DNA from: JARYGU01 sp033795365
GTDB taxonomy: Bacteria > Pseudomonadota > Alphaproteobacteria > Rhizobiales > Rhizobiaceae
Length of the DNA: 64,000 nucleotides
Direction: 5' to 3'
Assembly (NCBI GenBank): GCA_033795365.1
Contig: JARYGU010000010.1
Coordinates: forward strand, 124,001-188,000
Shown here: positions 8,016-15,640 of the stretch, in pieces
Position numbering within the stretch: the first letter of the stretch is position 1
Layout: each line of letters starts with the position of its first letter
Translations under genes and position numbers: made by a program
Notes under the pieces: model-generated
The model's input: the letters and a program-made list of their open reading frames with translations, nothing else
Databases searched by the model: none
What the model was told of the DNA's origin: nothing

Positions 8016-8873
8016 TCAGACTTTCTTGAACACCGTATTGGCAACCTGCCGGATAGGCAGGTTCACCCCCGTCACCGTTTCCGAATGGCCGACATAGAGA
8101 TAACCGCCGGGCAGAAGGCAATCGCACAGCCGCGACAGCACATGCGTCTGCGTCGGCTTGTCGAAATAGATCAGCACGTTCCGGCAGAAGATCATGTGCA
8201 TCGGTTCCCCGATCGAATAGGCGTTGTCCATCAGGTTGAACCTTGCGAACCCGATCGCCGAGCGCAGCGCGGGATGGATGCGGACCTCGCGGCGCACCGA
8301 TTCGCGTGCGGCCATGACGTATTTCCTGCGCATTTCGGCCGGAACCGGATCGACCATGTCGGCCGGATAGATGCCCCGCCGAGCGGTTCGAAGCACATCC
8401 GTCGAAAGATCGGTGGCCAATATGCGGTAGTCGAGCCCCGGGCAGGTCTCGGCGAAGGCCGAAGTGACCATGGCCATGGTATAGGGCTCCGCCCCCGTCG
8501 AGCAGGCGGCGCTCCAGAAGCGAAGCTTCCGGTGGCCGGCGGCCACGAGCTCGGGCAAAGCCGTTCGCACCATGTAGTCGAAATGCTTGGGCTCGCGAAA
8601 GAAATCCGTCTTGTTGGTCGTAACGGCATCGATCAGATGGATGGCTTCCGTTTCCAGACCGTCATGCTTGAACAGATAGTCGCAATAGTCGTTGAAACTC
8701 TGGATGCCCGTTGCCCGGAGGCGCCGGCGAAGGCGCCCCTCGAGCATCGTCATTTTCGTCACCGGCATTTTGATGCCGCTGTAGTTGTAGATATAACGCG
8801 CCAGTGCCTCGAAATTCCGGTTGCTTAACCGGTCTTCCCTGGGCTGGGCTGCTAAAGCTGCCCCCACAGTCAT
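8016..8873 (-). CDS. cheR: Chemotaxis protein methyltransferase CheR
   Basis: A 285-residue SAM-dependent receptor methyltransferase. An N-terminal all-alpha CheR domain (about 15-75) precedes the SAM-binding domain. The latter carries T-T-N-K-T-D-F-F-R-E, the SAM-binding motif S-A-A-C-S-T-G-A-E-P and F-C-R-N-V-L-I-Y-F. It methylates glutamates of the chemoreceptors. None of the three receptors in the operon ends in the NWETF-type CheR tether, so methylation here must use direct docking or another tail. The gene lies 6 nt after cheW. Confidence 0.97.
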   Translation of the reverse strand: MTVGAALAAQPREDRLSNRNFEALARYIYNYSGIKMPVTKMTMLEGRLRRRLRATGIQSFNDYCDYLFKHDGLETEAIHLIDAVTTNKTDFFREPKHFDYMVRTALPELVAAGHRKLRFWSAACSTGAEPYTMAMVTSAFAETCPGLDYRILATDLSTDVLRTARRGIYPADMVDPVPAEMRRKYVMAARESVRREVRIHPALRSAIGFARFNLMDNAYSIGEPMHMIFCRNVLIYFDKPTQTHVLSRLCDCLLPGGYLYVGHSETVTGVNLPIRQVANTVFKKV

Positions 8874-8879
8874 TCTCCG

Positions 8880-9374
8880 TTATGCAAGTTCCATGGATTG
8901 TTCGCCGACACCGGAAAGCACCGCTTCCGATCCCGAAAAGAGGCGGGCGAGATCGACGATGACGACGAAGCCACCGTTCCTGCGCACGACCCCCGCAATG
9001 TAGTCCGACCGCCAGTTGACCCCGATGTCCGGAGCGCCCTCGATCTCGTCACGCCGGAAGGGCGCGACTTCGAAGACCCGGTCGGCAACGAGGCCAAGGC
9101 TCAACATCCGGTCGTTCATCGGTATGTCGAGGACGAGGACACGCGTGTGCGGCGTCTTCTCCGTCCTGGTCATGCCGAGCCGAAGCCGCAGGTCGATCAC
9201 CGGAACGCCCTGACCGCGTACATCCCTCAGACCCAGAAGATAGTCGGGACCATGCGGTATCTTGAACGCTTCCTCGTGATCCAGGATTTCCCGGACCACC
9301 TCGACGGGCAAGGCGAAGGTCTCGTCGCCGAGACTGAACGTCACGAACTGGGACTCTGGGGATGTGACGGCCAT
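8880..9374 (-). CDS. cheW: Chemotaxis coupling protein CheW (distal copy)
   Basis: A 164-residue single CheW/SH3-like domain protein. The family pattern is visible: an N-terminal strand V-T-F-S-L-G-D-E-T-F-A-L, then V-R-E-I-L-D, G-L-R-D-V-R-G-Q-G-V-P-V-I-D-L-R and a C-terminal G-V-V-R-R-N-G-G-F-V-V-I-V-D. It links receptors to CheA. It follows the first receptor gene by 2 nt and is the second of two cheW genes in this operon (the other is at 15125-15640). The two differ clearly in sequence, so they may serve different receptors or positions in the array. Confidence 0.95.
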   Translation of the reverse strand: MAVTSPESQFVTFSLGDETFALPVEVVREILDHEEAFKIPHGPDYLLGLRDVRGQGVPVIDLRLRLGMTRTEKTPHTRVLVLDIPMNDRMLSLGLVADRVFEVAPFRRDEIEGAPDIGVNWRSDYIAGVVRRNGGFVVIVDLARLFSGSEAVLSGVGEQSMELA

Positions 9375-9376
9375 GG

Positions 9377-11191
9377 TTATGCAGACTCCTTGAAATCGGC
9401 ATCGTCGGCGTCAGGGCCGCCCAGTGCCATGTCCAGTGCGAAGCCTTTGACGCGGGCCTGCTGCGCGGCAACCGAATTCGTCGGCTTGCGGACCGCCGCA
9501 GTCTTTGCGGCCGGCGTCGCGATTGCCGGCTTGCGGACGGCCGGGACCGCCTGCCTCGGGGTTGCGTTCGTGCCTGTGGCGCGATCGACCTTGAAGAAGG
9601 CGATCGACGCCTGCAGTTCCTCGGCCTGGGCCGCGAGCTCCTCCGACGTCGAAGACATCTCTTCCGACGAGCCGGCATTCTGCTGCGTCACCTTGTCGAG
9701 CTGCTGGATCGCCTCGTTGATCTGCGAGGCGCCGATGTCCTGCTCGCGGCATGCGGCCGATATCTCGGAAACCAGTTCCGCCGTCTTGCGGATATCGGGA
9801 ACCAGGCGATTCAGCATTTCACCGGCGTCGGTCGCGACCTGAACGGTTTCGCCGGAAAGCGAGCTGATCTCTGCAGCCGCCGCCTGGCTGCGTTCAGCGA
9901 GTTTGCGTACTTCCGACGCGACTACCGCGAAGCCCTTGCCGTGCTCGCCGGCGCGCGCAGCCTCGACGGCGGCGTTGAGCGCGAGAAGATCGGTCTGGCG
10001 GGCGATCTCCTGGACGATCGAAATCTTCTCGGCGATCGTGCGCATGGCGGTCACGGCGCGTCCGACGGCTTCGCCGCTCGCTTCGGCATCCTTGGCCGAC
10101 TGGCGGGCGATCTTCTCCGTCTGGGCGGCGTTGTCGGCGTTCTGCTTGATGTTGGACGCCATCTCTTCCATCGAGGCGGAAGCCTCTTCGGCAGAAGACG
10201 CCTGCTCTGTCGCGCCCTGTGAAAGCTGTTCCGAGCCGGCGGAGAGTTCCTGGCTCCCGGCCGAGACGTTGTCGGCGGCCGAAAGCGCATCGGCAACCAC
10301 GCCGCGCAGCCGCTCGACCATGCTTTCAAGCGAAATTCCGAGCGTATCCTTGTCCGAAAGCGGCTTGGGAGACACCGTCAGGTCGCCGTTCGCGATCTGG
10401 TCGGCGATGTTTGCCGTGTTGCGGAGATTACCGGTCATGATGTTGATGGTATTGACCAGGTCCTTGATCTCGTCATTGGTCCTGATCTCGACATTCTGGT
10501 CGAGATCGCCGATGGCGACCGCATCCGCAACGGCCATGATCTTGCGAAGCCCGCTACTGATGCCGAGCGCGATCCAGAGAGCCGCACCGACCGCAATGGC
10601 CACGGCCAGGCCGGACAGGCCGAAAATGAAATTGCGCGTATTGGCATACTGGATATTCGTGTCCTCGTCGGCCTGCTTCATGAGCTGCTTGGTGGACTCG
10701 ACGCGGGTGTCTATCTGCTCGGCGACCCGGTCGATCAGGGTTTCGCCTTCGTTGGTTGCAAGCCGGATCGCCTCGGCGGAGTTGCCGCTGCGCACCAGGC
10801 TGCGGATCCTGTCGTCGATGTTATTGACCTGCTCGCCCAGCACCTCGACGTCCCGCCATGCCTGCCGGGCGTCTTCCGTCGTCACGTTCTCCTGAAGCCA
10901 CTTGACGGTCTCGGAGAAAACCTGCCTGTCCCGGTCGCTCGCTTCGATATAGCCGGCGATCTCGCTGGCATTGGTGGTGGTCGCCATGTTCATCTGCGCA
11001 CGGGCGATACGCAGCTGGATAGTGCTGAGGTTCTGGGCCGCCTCTACCCGGGCGGCCGGACCGGCTATCATATCGGTGATGGCCTGGTTGAGCGAACCGA
11101 GACTGATGATGCCGTAAACGGACGTGGCGATCATCATCAGGATGATCAGCCCGAACGCCATGGCAAGCTTGAGTTTGATCGTTAGGCGCAT
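9377..11191 (-). CDS. Methyl-accepting chemotaxis protein, two HAMP units
   Basis: A 604-residue transmembrane chemoreceptor. Membrane segments lie at about residues 9-29 and 188-211, with a periplasmic four-helix-bundle-like sensor of about 155 residues between them. Two consecutive HAMP-like units follow (about 212-256 and 257-296), then the methyl-accepting coiled coil with the conserved hairpin tip (Q-T-D-L-L-A-L-N-A-A-V-E-A-A-R). The C-terminus is a flexible Ala/Thr/Lys-rich linker ending in a G-G-P-D-A-D-D-x-x-F-x-E-S-A tail shared with its two neighbours. The start has AAGGGAAG upstream. Ligand unknown. Confidence 0.95.
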   Translation of the reverse strand: MRLTIKLKLAMAFGLIILMMIATSVYGIISLGSLNQAITDMIAGPAARVEAAQNLSTIQLRIARAQMNMATTTNASEIAGYIEASDRDRQVFSETVKWLQENVTTEDARQAWRDVEVLGEQVNNIDDRIRSLVRSGNSAEAIRLATNEGETLIDRVAEQIDTRVESTKQLMKQADEDTNIQYANTRNFIFGLSGLAVAIAVGAALWIALGISSGLRKIMAVADAVAIGDLDQNVEIRTNDEIKDLVNTINIMTGNLRNTANIADQIANGDLTVSPKPLSDKDTLGISLESMVERLRGVVADALSAADNVSAGSQELSAGSEQLSQGATEQASSAEEASASMEEMASNIKQNADNAAQTEKIARQSAKDAEASGEAVGRAVTAMRTIAEKISIVQEIARQTDLLALNAAVEAARAGEHGKGFAVVASEVRKLAERSQAAAAEISSLSGETVQVATDAGEMLNRLVPDIRKTAELVSEISAACREQDIGASQINEAIQQLDKVTQQNAGSSEEMSSTSEELAAQAEELQASIAFFKVDRATGTNATPRQAVPAVRKPAIATPAAKTAAVRKPTNSVAAQQARVKGFALDMALGGPDADDADFKESA

Positions 11192-11393
11192 TGCGTGCTT
11201 CCCTTAAGTCGAAAATGCCGTTCGGACCCGAAATATGTTCCGGTTGGGCCGTCCGGCGCGTCGAAATGCGAGAAGACTGATTACATTCACCCTTCTGCGG
11301 ACCGGTCTCCCGGCATTACGGACCGGCGCCTACACGCGCCGGCTGATTCTCGGCAGACCGTCGAACGACTCTGCGAATGGGTGGGAAAGGCCG
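11192..11393 (-). other. Intergenic spacer between two receptor genes
   Basis: A 202-nt gap inside the che operon. The only structure I see is an inverted repeat with arms CCGGCGC (11323-11329) and GCGCCGG (11336-11342) and a 6-nt loop, without a following T-tract. It may be an mRNA processing or stability element, or simply a spacer left by receptor duplication. An internal promoter for the downstream receptor cannot be excluded. Confidence 0.4.
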
Positions 11394-13331
11394 TCAGGCG
11401 CTTTCCCTGAAATCGGCGTCATCCGCATCGGGACCGCCCAGCGTCATGTCCAGGGAAAATCCCCTGGCACGCGCCTGCTGGGCGGCAACCGAATTGTCAG
11501 ACCGGTGAGCGGCGTCCTTGCCCGACCGCGCAGTGGCGGACGCCGGGCGTTGGGACGACATAGCGCCGGCTCCCTTCGAGGCCGCGATCTTGGCCCGCTG
11601 GGCGCCGTTGTCCACGCGGAAGAAGGCGATCGACGCCTGAAGCTCCTCAGCCTGAGCCGCGAGCTCCTCGGAGGTAGACGACATCTCCTCCGAAGAGCTT
11701 GCGTTCTGCTGCGTCACCTTGTCGAGCTGCTGGATCGCCTCGTTGATCTGCGAGGCGCCGATATCCTGTTCGCGGCAGGCGGCCGATATTTCCGACACCA
11801 GTTCGGCGGTCTTCTGGATATCCGGAACCAGCCGGTTCAGCATCTCGCCGGCTTCGGTCGCGACCTGCACCGTTTCGCCGGACAACGCGCTGATTTCGGC
11901 AGCGGCCGCCTGGCTGCGCTCGGCAAGCTTGCGCACTTCGGAAGCGACGACGGCGAAACCCTTGCCATGTTCGCCGGCGCGTGCGGCCTCGACGGCGGCA
12001 TTCAATGCGAGAAGATCGGTCTGACGGGCGATCTCCTGCACGATGGAGATCTTCTCGGCGATGGTGCGCATGGCAGCGACGGCTCGGCCGACGGCTTGAC
12101 CGGACGTCTCCGCATCGCGCGAGGACTGACGGGCGATCTTCTCGGTTTGGGCAGCGTTATCGGCGTTCTGCTTGATGTTGGCGGCCATTTCTTCCATCGA
12201 GGCGGATGCTTCCTCAGCGGAAGACGCCTGCTCGGTGGCACCTTGGGAAAGTTGCTCGGAGCTGGCGGAAAGCTCCTGGCTGCCCGCCGAGACGTTATTG
12301 GAGGCGGAAAGCGCATCGGCGACGACACCGCGCAGGCGTTCCACCATGCTTTGCAGCGCAAGGCCAAGCGTGTCCTTGTCCGACAACGGCTTCGGCGCCA
12401 CGGTCAGGTCGCCATTGGCGATCTGGTCGGCGATATCCGCGGTAACGCGCAGATTCGAGACCATATTGCGCATCGAGATGCCGAGCGTATCCTTCTCGGA
12501 CAGAGGCTGCGGGTCGACCGAGAGATCGCCGGCAGCGATCCGATCGGCGATACCCGCGGTGACGCGCAGATTGGCCGTCATCCGGTTGACCGTCTCCACC
12601 AGGTCCTTGATCTCGTCATTCGTCTTGACCTCGACGGACTGGTCGAGATCGCCGATCGCGACGGCATTGGCGGCGGCGGCGATCTTCGCCAGCCCCCTGT
12701 TGATGGTGAGCGCCACCCAGACGGCCGCAGCAATAGCAATCAGCAGCGATCCGACCGCAAGCCCGATCATCATGGCGAATGCGGAATCGAAGAGCCGGTC
12801 CGCAATCCCGTCGGATTCCTTGATGCTCGCCTCGGTGAGCGATCCGATATCGGCAACCAGCGCGTCGAGCTTGTCAGATGCGACCGCCCCTTCCGTCTGA
12901 TTGACCTCGATGGCAGCCATCGTCTGGCCGGATGCCGCCAGCGACAAGATGCGGTCGTTGATGGCGACATAGCCGCTCCAGAAATCACGAACGGCCTCCC
13001 ACTTCGGTTTGAAGGCGTCCGAGGCGCTCTGCAATCCTTCGGAGAGCGTTTGCTCGAAACCCTGTCGTTCCTCGGCGATGAGAGAGCGGGCCTTGGCGGC
13101 GCGCTCGGCATTGGTCGCCAGGAGGAGATCGCCTTCGGCAAGGCCGAGACCGTCGAAGCGCGCCGCGAGATCGTTGGCGAGGTCGTCCTGATGGATCGGT
13201 CCTTCGATCATTCCGTTGCGCAGATCATTCATGTGCTGCAGGTTGGAAATACCGAAATAGGCCGAGGTCGCACTGCACAGGATGAGAATACCGAAAGCTG
13301 CAGAAAGCTTCGTCTTGATCGTCAGACGCAT
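11394..13331 (-). CDS. Methyl-accepting chemotaxis protein, three HAMP units
   Basis: A 645-residue chemoreceptor with the ATG at 13331 (M-R-L-T-I-K), preceded by AAAGGAAA; the longer frame from 13379 adds an unlikely cysteine-containing extension. Membrane segments lie at about 9-31 and 183-210 with a helical sensor between. Three HAMP-like units follow: the canonical juxtamembrane one (about 211-254) and two near-duplicates of 39 residues each, with G-D-L-S-V-D-P-Q and G-D-L-T-V-A-P-K. Then come the methyl-accepting helices, the conserved hairpin tip, and the shared G-G-P-D-A-D-D tail. The signalling half is almost identical to the neighbouring receptors while the sensor differs, so the ligand differs too. 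Confidence 0.95.
   Translation of the reverse strand: MRLTIKTKLSAAFGILILCSATSAYFGISNLQHMNDLRNGMIEGPIHQDDLANDLAARFDGLGLAEGDLLLATNAERAAKARSLIAEERQGFEQTLSEGLQSASDAFKPKWEAVRDFWSGYVAINDRILSLAASGQTMAAIEVNQTEGAVASDKLDALVADIGSLTEASIKESDGIADRLFDSAFAMMIGLAVGSLLIAIAAAVWVALTINRGLAKIAAAANAVAIGDLDQSVEVKTNDEIKDLVETVNRMTANLRVTAGIADRIAAGDLSVDPQPLSEKDTLGISMRNMVSNLRVTADIADQIANGDLTVAPKPLSDKDTLGLALQSMVERLRGVVADALSASNNVSAGSQELSASSEQLSQGATEQASSAEEASASMEEMAANIKQNADNAAQTEKIARQSSRDAETSGQAVGRAVAAMRTIAEKISIVQEIARQTDLLALNAAVEAARAGEHGKGFAVVASEVRKLAERSQAAAAEISALSGETVQVATEAGEMLNRLVPDIQKTAELVSEISAACREQDIGASQINEAIQQLDKVTQQNASSSEEMSSTSEELAAQAEELQASIAFFRVDNGAQRAKIAASKGAGAMSSQRPASATARSGKDAAHRSDNSVAAQQARARGFSLDMTLGGPDADDADFRESA
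12336..12569 (-). repeat. Tandem duplication of a HAMP-encoding unit (2 x 117 bp)
   Basis: Two adjacent 117-bp units (12336-12452 and 12453-12569) encode the second and third HAMP-like modules of the middle receptor. They are similar at DNA level as well as in protein: both contain the G-D-L and K-D-T-L-G signatures at the same place. The neighbouring receptor at 9377 has one such unit and the one at 13404 has none. Confidence 0.75.
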
Positions 13332-13359
13332 TTTATTTCCTTTCTCTGCTTTTGAACCG

Positions 13360-13380
13360 CATGTGTTCGGAGAACACATG
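13360..13380. promoter_or_regulatory. Perfect 9-bp inverted repeat in the gap between receptor genes
   Basis: The arms CATGTGTTC (13360-13368) and GAACACATG (13372-13380) are exact reverse complements separated by GGA. The element lies 29 nt upstream of the start codon of the middle receptor and 24 nt after the stop of the preceding one. It could be an operator for an internal promoter or an intergenic mRNA hairpin. There is no T-tract, so a simple terminator is unlikely. Confidence 0.5.
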
Positions 13381-13403
13381 GCTTGCAGGTTGCCGCTCAG
13401 GGT

Positions 13404-15107
13404 TCAGGCGCTTTCCCGGAAATGCTGGTCGTCGGCGTCCGGCCCGCCCATGGACATGTCGAGGGCGAAGCCCCTGGCGCGGGCCTGCTGGGCGGCGACG
13501 GACTGGTCGATCGGCGGACGCGTCATTGCAAAGGCTTTCTGAGCCGGTTTGCCGACAGGCTTTTGGACGGGCGCGGGCCTTGCAGCTGTCTGCGGCTGGC
13601 GTGCCTTGGTCGAGCCCTGCTCCACCTTGAAGAAGGCGATGGAGGCCTGCAGTTCCTCGGCCTGGGCCGCAAGCTCTTCGGAGGTCGCCGACATCTCCTC
13701 GGACGCGCTTGCATTCTGCTGCGTCACCTTGTCGAGCTGCTGGATCGCCTCGTTGATCTGCGAGGCGCCGATGTCCTGCTCGCGGCATGCAGCCGATATC
13801 TCGGAAACCAGTTCCGCCGTCTTGCGGATATCGGGAACCAGGCGGTTCAGCATTTCACCAGCGTCGGTCGCGACCTGGACGGTCTCACCGGAAAGGGCGC
13901 TGATTTCGGCCGCTGCAGCCTGGCTGCGTTCGGCGAGCTTGCGCACTTCCGACGCGACCACCGCGAAGCCCTTGCCATGCTCGCCGGCACGCGCAGCCTC
14001 GACGGCGGCGTTGAGCGCGAGCAGATCGGTCTGGCGGGCGATTTCCTGGACGATCGAGATCTTCTCGGCGATCGTGCGCATCGCGGTCACGGCGCGGTTC
14101 ACTGCAGTGCCGCTCACCTCCGCATCCTTGGCGGACTGGCGGGCGATCTTCTCCGTCTGGGCGGCGTTGTCGGCGTTCTGCTTGATGTTGGACGCCATCT
14201 CCTCCATCGAGGCGGAAGCCTCTTCGGCCGAAGACGCCTGCTCTGTCGCGCCCTGCGAAAGCTGTTCCGAGCTTGCGGAAAGCTCCTGGCTGCCCGAGGA
14301 AACGTTGTCGGCTGCCGAAAGCGCATCTCCGACCACGCCGCGCAGCCGCTCGATCATCGTGTTGACGTAACCGAGCAGATCGCCGATCTCATCCTTCGAT
14401 GAAATATCCGCAAATTTCGTCAGGTCGCCATCGGCAACGCTCTGGACGCTCGTTACCGCGCGGCGCAAGCCCTTGTTGATCGAAAAGACGATCCAGACGG
14501 CCGCGAAAGCAGCGACGATCAGTGCGACCGTCGCGGCGGAGATCATGAGCGTCCGCGTGCCGGCATATTGTGCTTCGGCAGCATCGTCGGCATCTGCAAG
14601 TCGGCTGGTTTCAAGCTCGACGACCTCCGCAAGCAGCTTGTCGATTTCATTGGTCACTTCGCGTGCGTCGCTGGTCGAGACACGCAGGGCGCCCGCGCCG
14701 TCGCCTGCAAGCATGAGGCTGCGAACACGATCGTCCTGCCGGCGGAATTCGCCGGTCAGTTCGGCGAGCCTGGACCAGTAGACGCGGCCCTGCTCGGTCG
14801 CCTTCGCTTCGATGGCCTCGAGGGTCTCGTCGTAGCTCTTGCGCGCTGCATTGCTGAGTTCGATATAACGGTTGGTCTCCACCGAGCTTGCCGCCGAAAG
14901 CATGTTCTTCTGCTGGCGTATCTGCTGCAATTGTTCGATGTTGAGATGCTGTGTCAGCTTGAGCCGCTCGGCGGGGCCGGCCAGAACTTCGCCCAGCGTC
15001 GCATTGAGGCCGCCAAGGCTATAAATTCCATATCCGGCAGTCGCCACGAGCATGACGACCATGAAGCTGAAAGCCAGAAAAAGCTTCAATTTGATTGTGA
15101 AACGCAT
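13404..15107 (-). CDS. Methyl-accepting chemotaxis protein, one HAMP unit
   Basis: A 567-residue chemoreceptor, first of the three in transcription order. Membrane segments lie at about 10-30 and 187-209, around a helical periplasmic sensor. A single HAMP domain (about 210-255) connects directly to the methyl-accepting coiled coil with the standard tip sequence. After a Lys/Pro/Ala linker it ends in the same G-G-P-D-A-D-D-x-x-F-x-E-S-A tail as its neighbours. The ribosome-binding site AGGAGA lies upstream of the ATG at 15107. It starts 17 nt after cheW. Ligand unknown. Confidence 0.95.
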   Translation of the reverse strand: MRFTIKLKLFLAFSFMVVMLVATAGYGIYSLGGLNATLGEVLAGPAERLKLTQHLNIEQLQQIRQQKNMLSAASSVETNRYIELSNAARKSYDETLEAIEAKATEQGRVYWSRLAELTGEFRRQDDRVRSLMLAGDGAGALRVSTSDAREVTNEIDKLLAEVVELETSRLADADDAAEAQYAGTRTLMISAATVALIVAAFAAVWIVFSINKGLRRAVTSVQSVADGDLTKFADISSKDEIGDLLGYVNTMIERLRGVVGDALSAADNVSSGSQELSASSEQLSQGATEQASSAEEASASMEEMASNIKQNADNAAQTEKIARQSAKDAEVSGTAVNRAVTAMRTIAEKISIVQEIARQTDLLALNAAVEAARAGEHGKGFAVVASEVRKLAERSQAAAAEISALSGETVQVATDAGEMLNRLVPDIRKTAELVSEISAACREQDIGASQINEAIQQLDKVTQQNASASEEMSATSEELAAQAEELQASIAFFKVEQGSTKARQPQTAARPAPVQKPVGKPAQKAFAMTRPPIDQSVAAQQARARGFALDMSMGGPDADDQHFRESA

Positions 15108-15124
15108 GCTCTTCTCCTGTGCGC

Positions 15125-15640
15125 TCAGCCTGATATCGACCCGGCGGGGCGCTCTCGTTGTGAAGAAAAAATTGCTTTGATATTAGGAAGTATGATGAAT
15201 TCACCGCCTCGTTTCACGAGGCAGTCGATATAGTCCGCCCGCCAGCGCATGCCGACGCTCGGAGGTGCCTCGCTCGCAACCTTCGCAAGCGTGGTCACCT
15301 CGTAGACCTTGTCGGTCCGGATGCCGATCAGCGTCGGCTCGTCGTCGAGGTTGAGCTCGATGACGACGATGCGGCTGTCGATCGTCGGTTCCGTCGCCTC
15401 CATGCCGAAAGCAAGCCGTATATCCGCAAGCGGTATCACCTTGCCTCGGAAGTTGATGACGCTGCTGACGAAGGGCATGCTGCCGGGCACGCGCGTCTCC
15501 GGCAGCAGATCCAGTATTTCGCGCACGAACGTCGCCTCGATGGCGAAGGTCTCGCCGTTGAGGTTGAAGGTCAGGACCGATAGTTCCTCTTCGCCCCGCC
15601 AGAGTTTCTCGTGATCGATCTTGCGTATCGTCTCGTTCAT
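15125..15640 (-). CDS. cheW: Chemotaxis coupling protein CheW (proximal copy)
   Basis: A 171-residue CheW-domain protein with L-S-V-L-T-F-N-L-N-G-E-T-F-A near the N-terminus, F-V-R-E-I-L-D-L-L-P, V-I-N-F-R-G-K-V-I-P-L-A-D and a C-terminal strand ending G-G-E-F-I-I-L-P-N. It bridges CheA and the receptors. Its ATG overlaps the cheA stop (ATGA), which indicates translational coupling and a matched stoichiometry with CheA. Confidence 0.95.
   Translation of the reverse strand: MNETIRKIDHEKLWRGEEELSVLTFNLNGETFAIEATFVREILDLLPETRVPGSMPFVSSVINFRGKVIPLADIRLAFGMEATEPTIDSRIVVIELNLDDEPTLIGIRTDKVYEVTTLAKVASEAPPSVGMRWRADYIDCLVKRGGEFIILPNIKAIFSSQRERPAGSISG

Noticed and set aside
11235..13355. 706-codon + strand frame opposite the three-HAMP receptor
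   Set aside because: It mirrors the receptor codons (Leu/Gly/Arg-rich repeats recur opposite each MCP domain) and has no ribosome-binding site or family motif.
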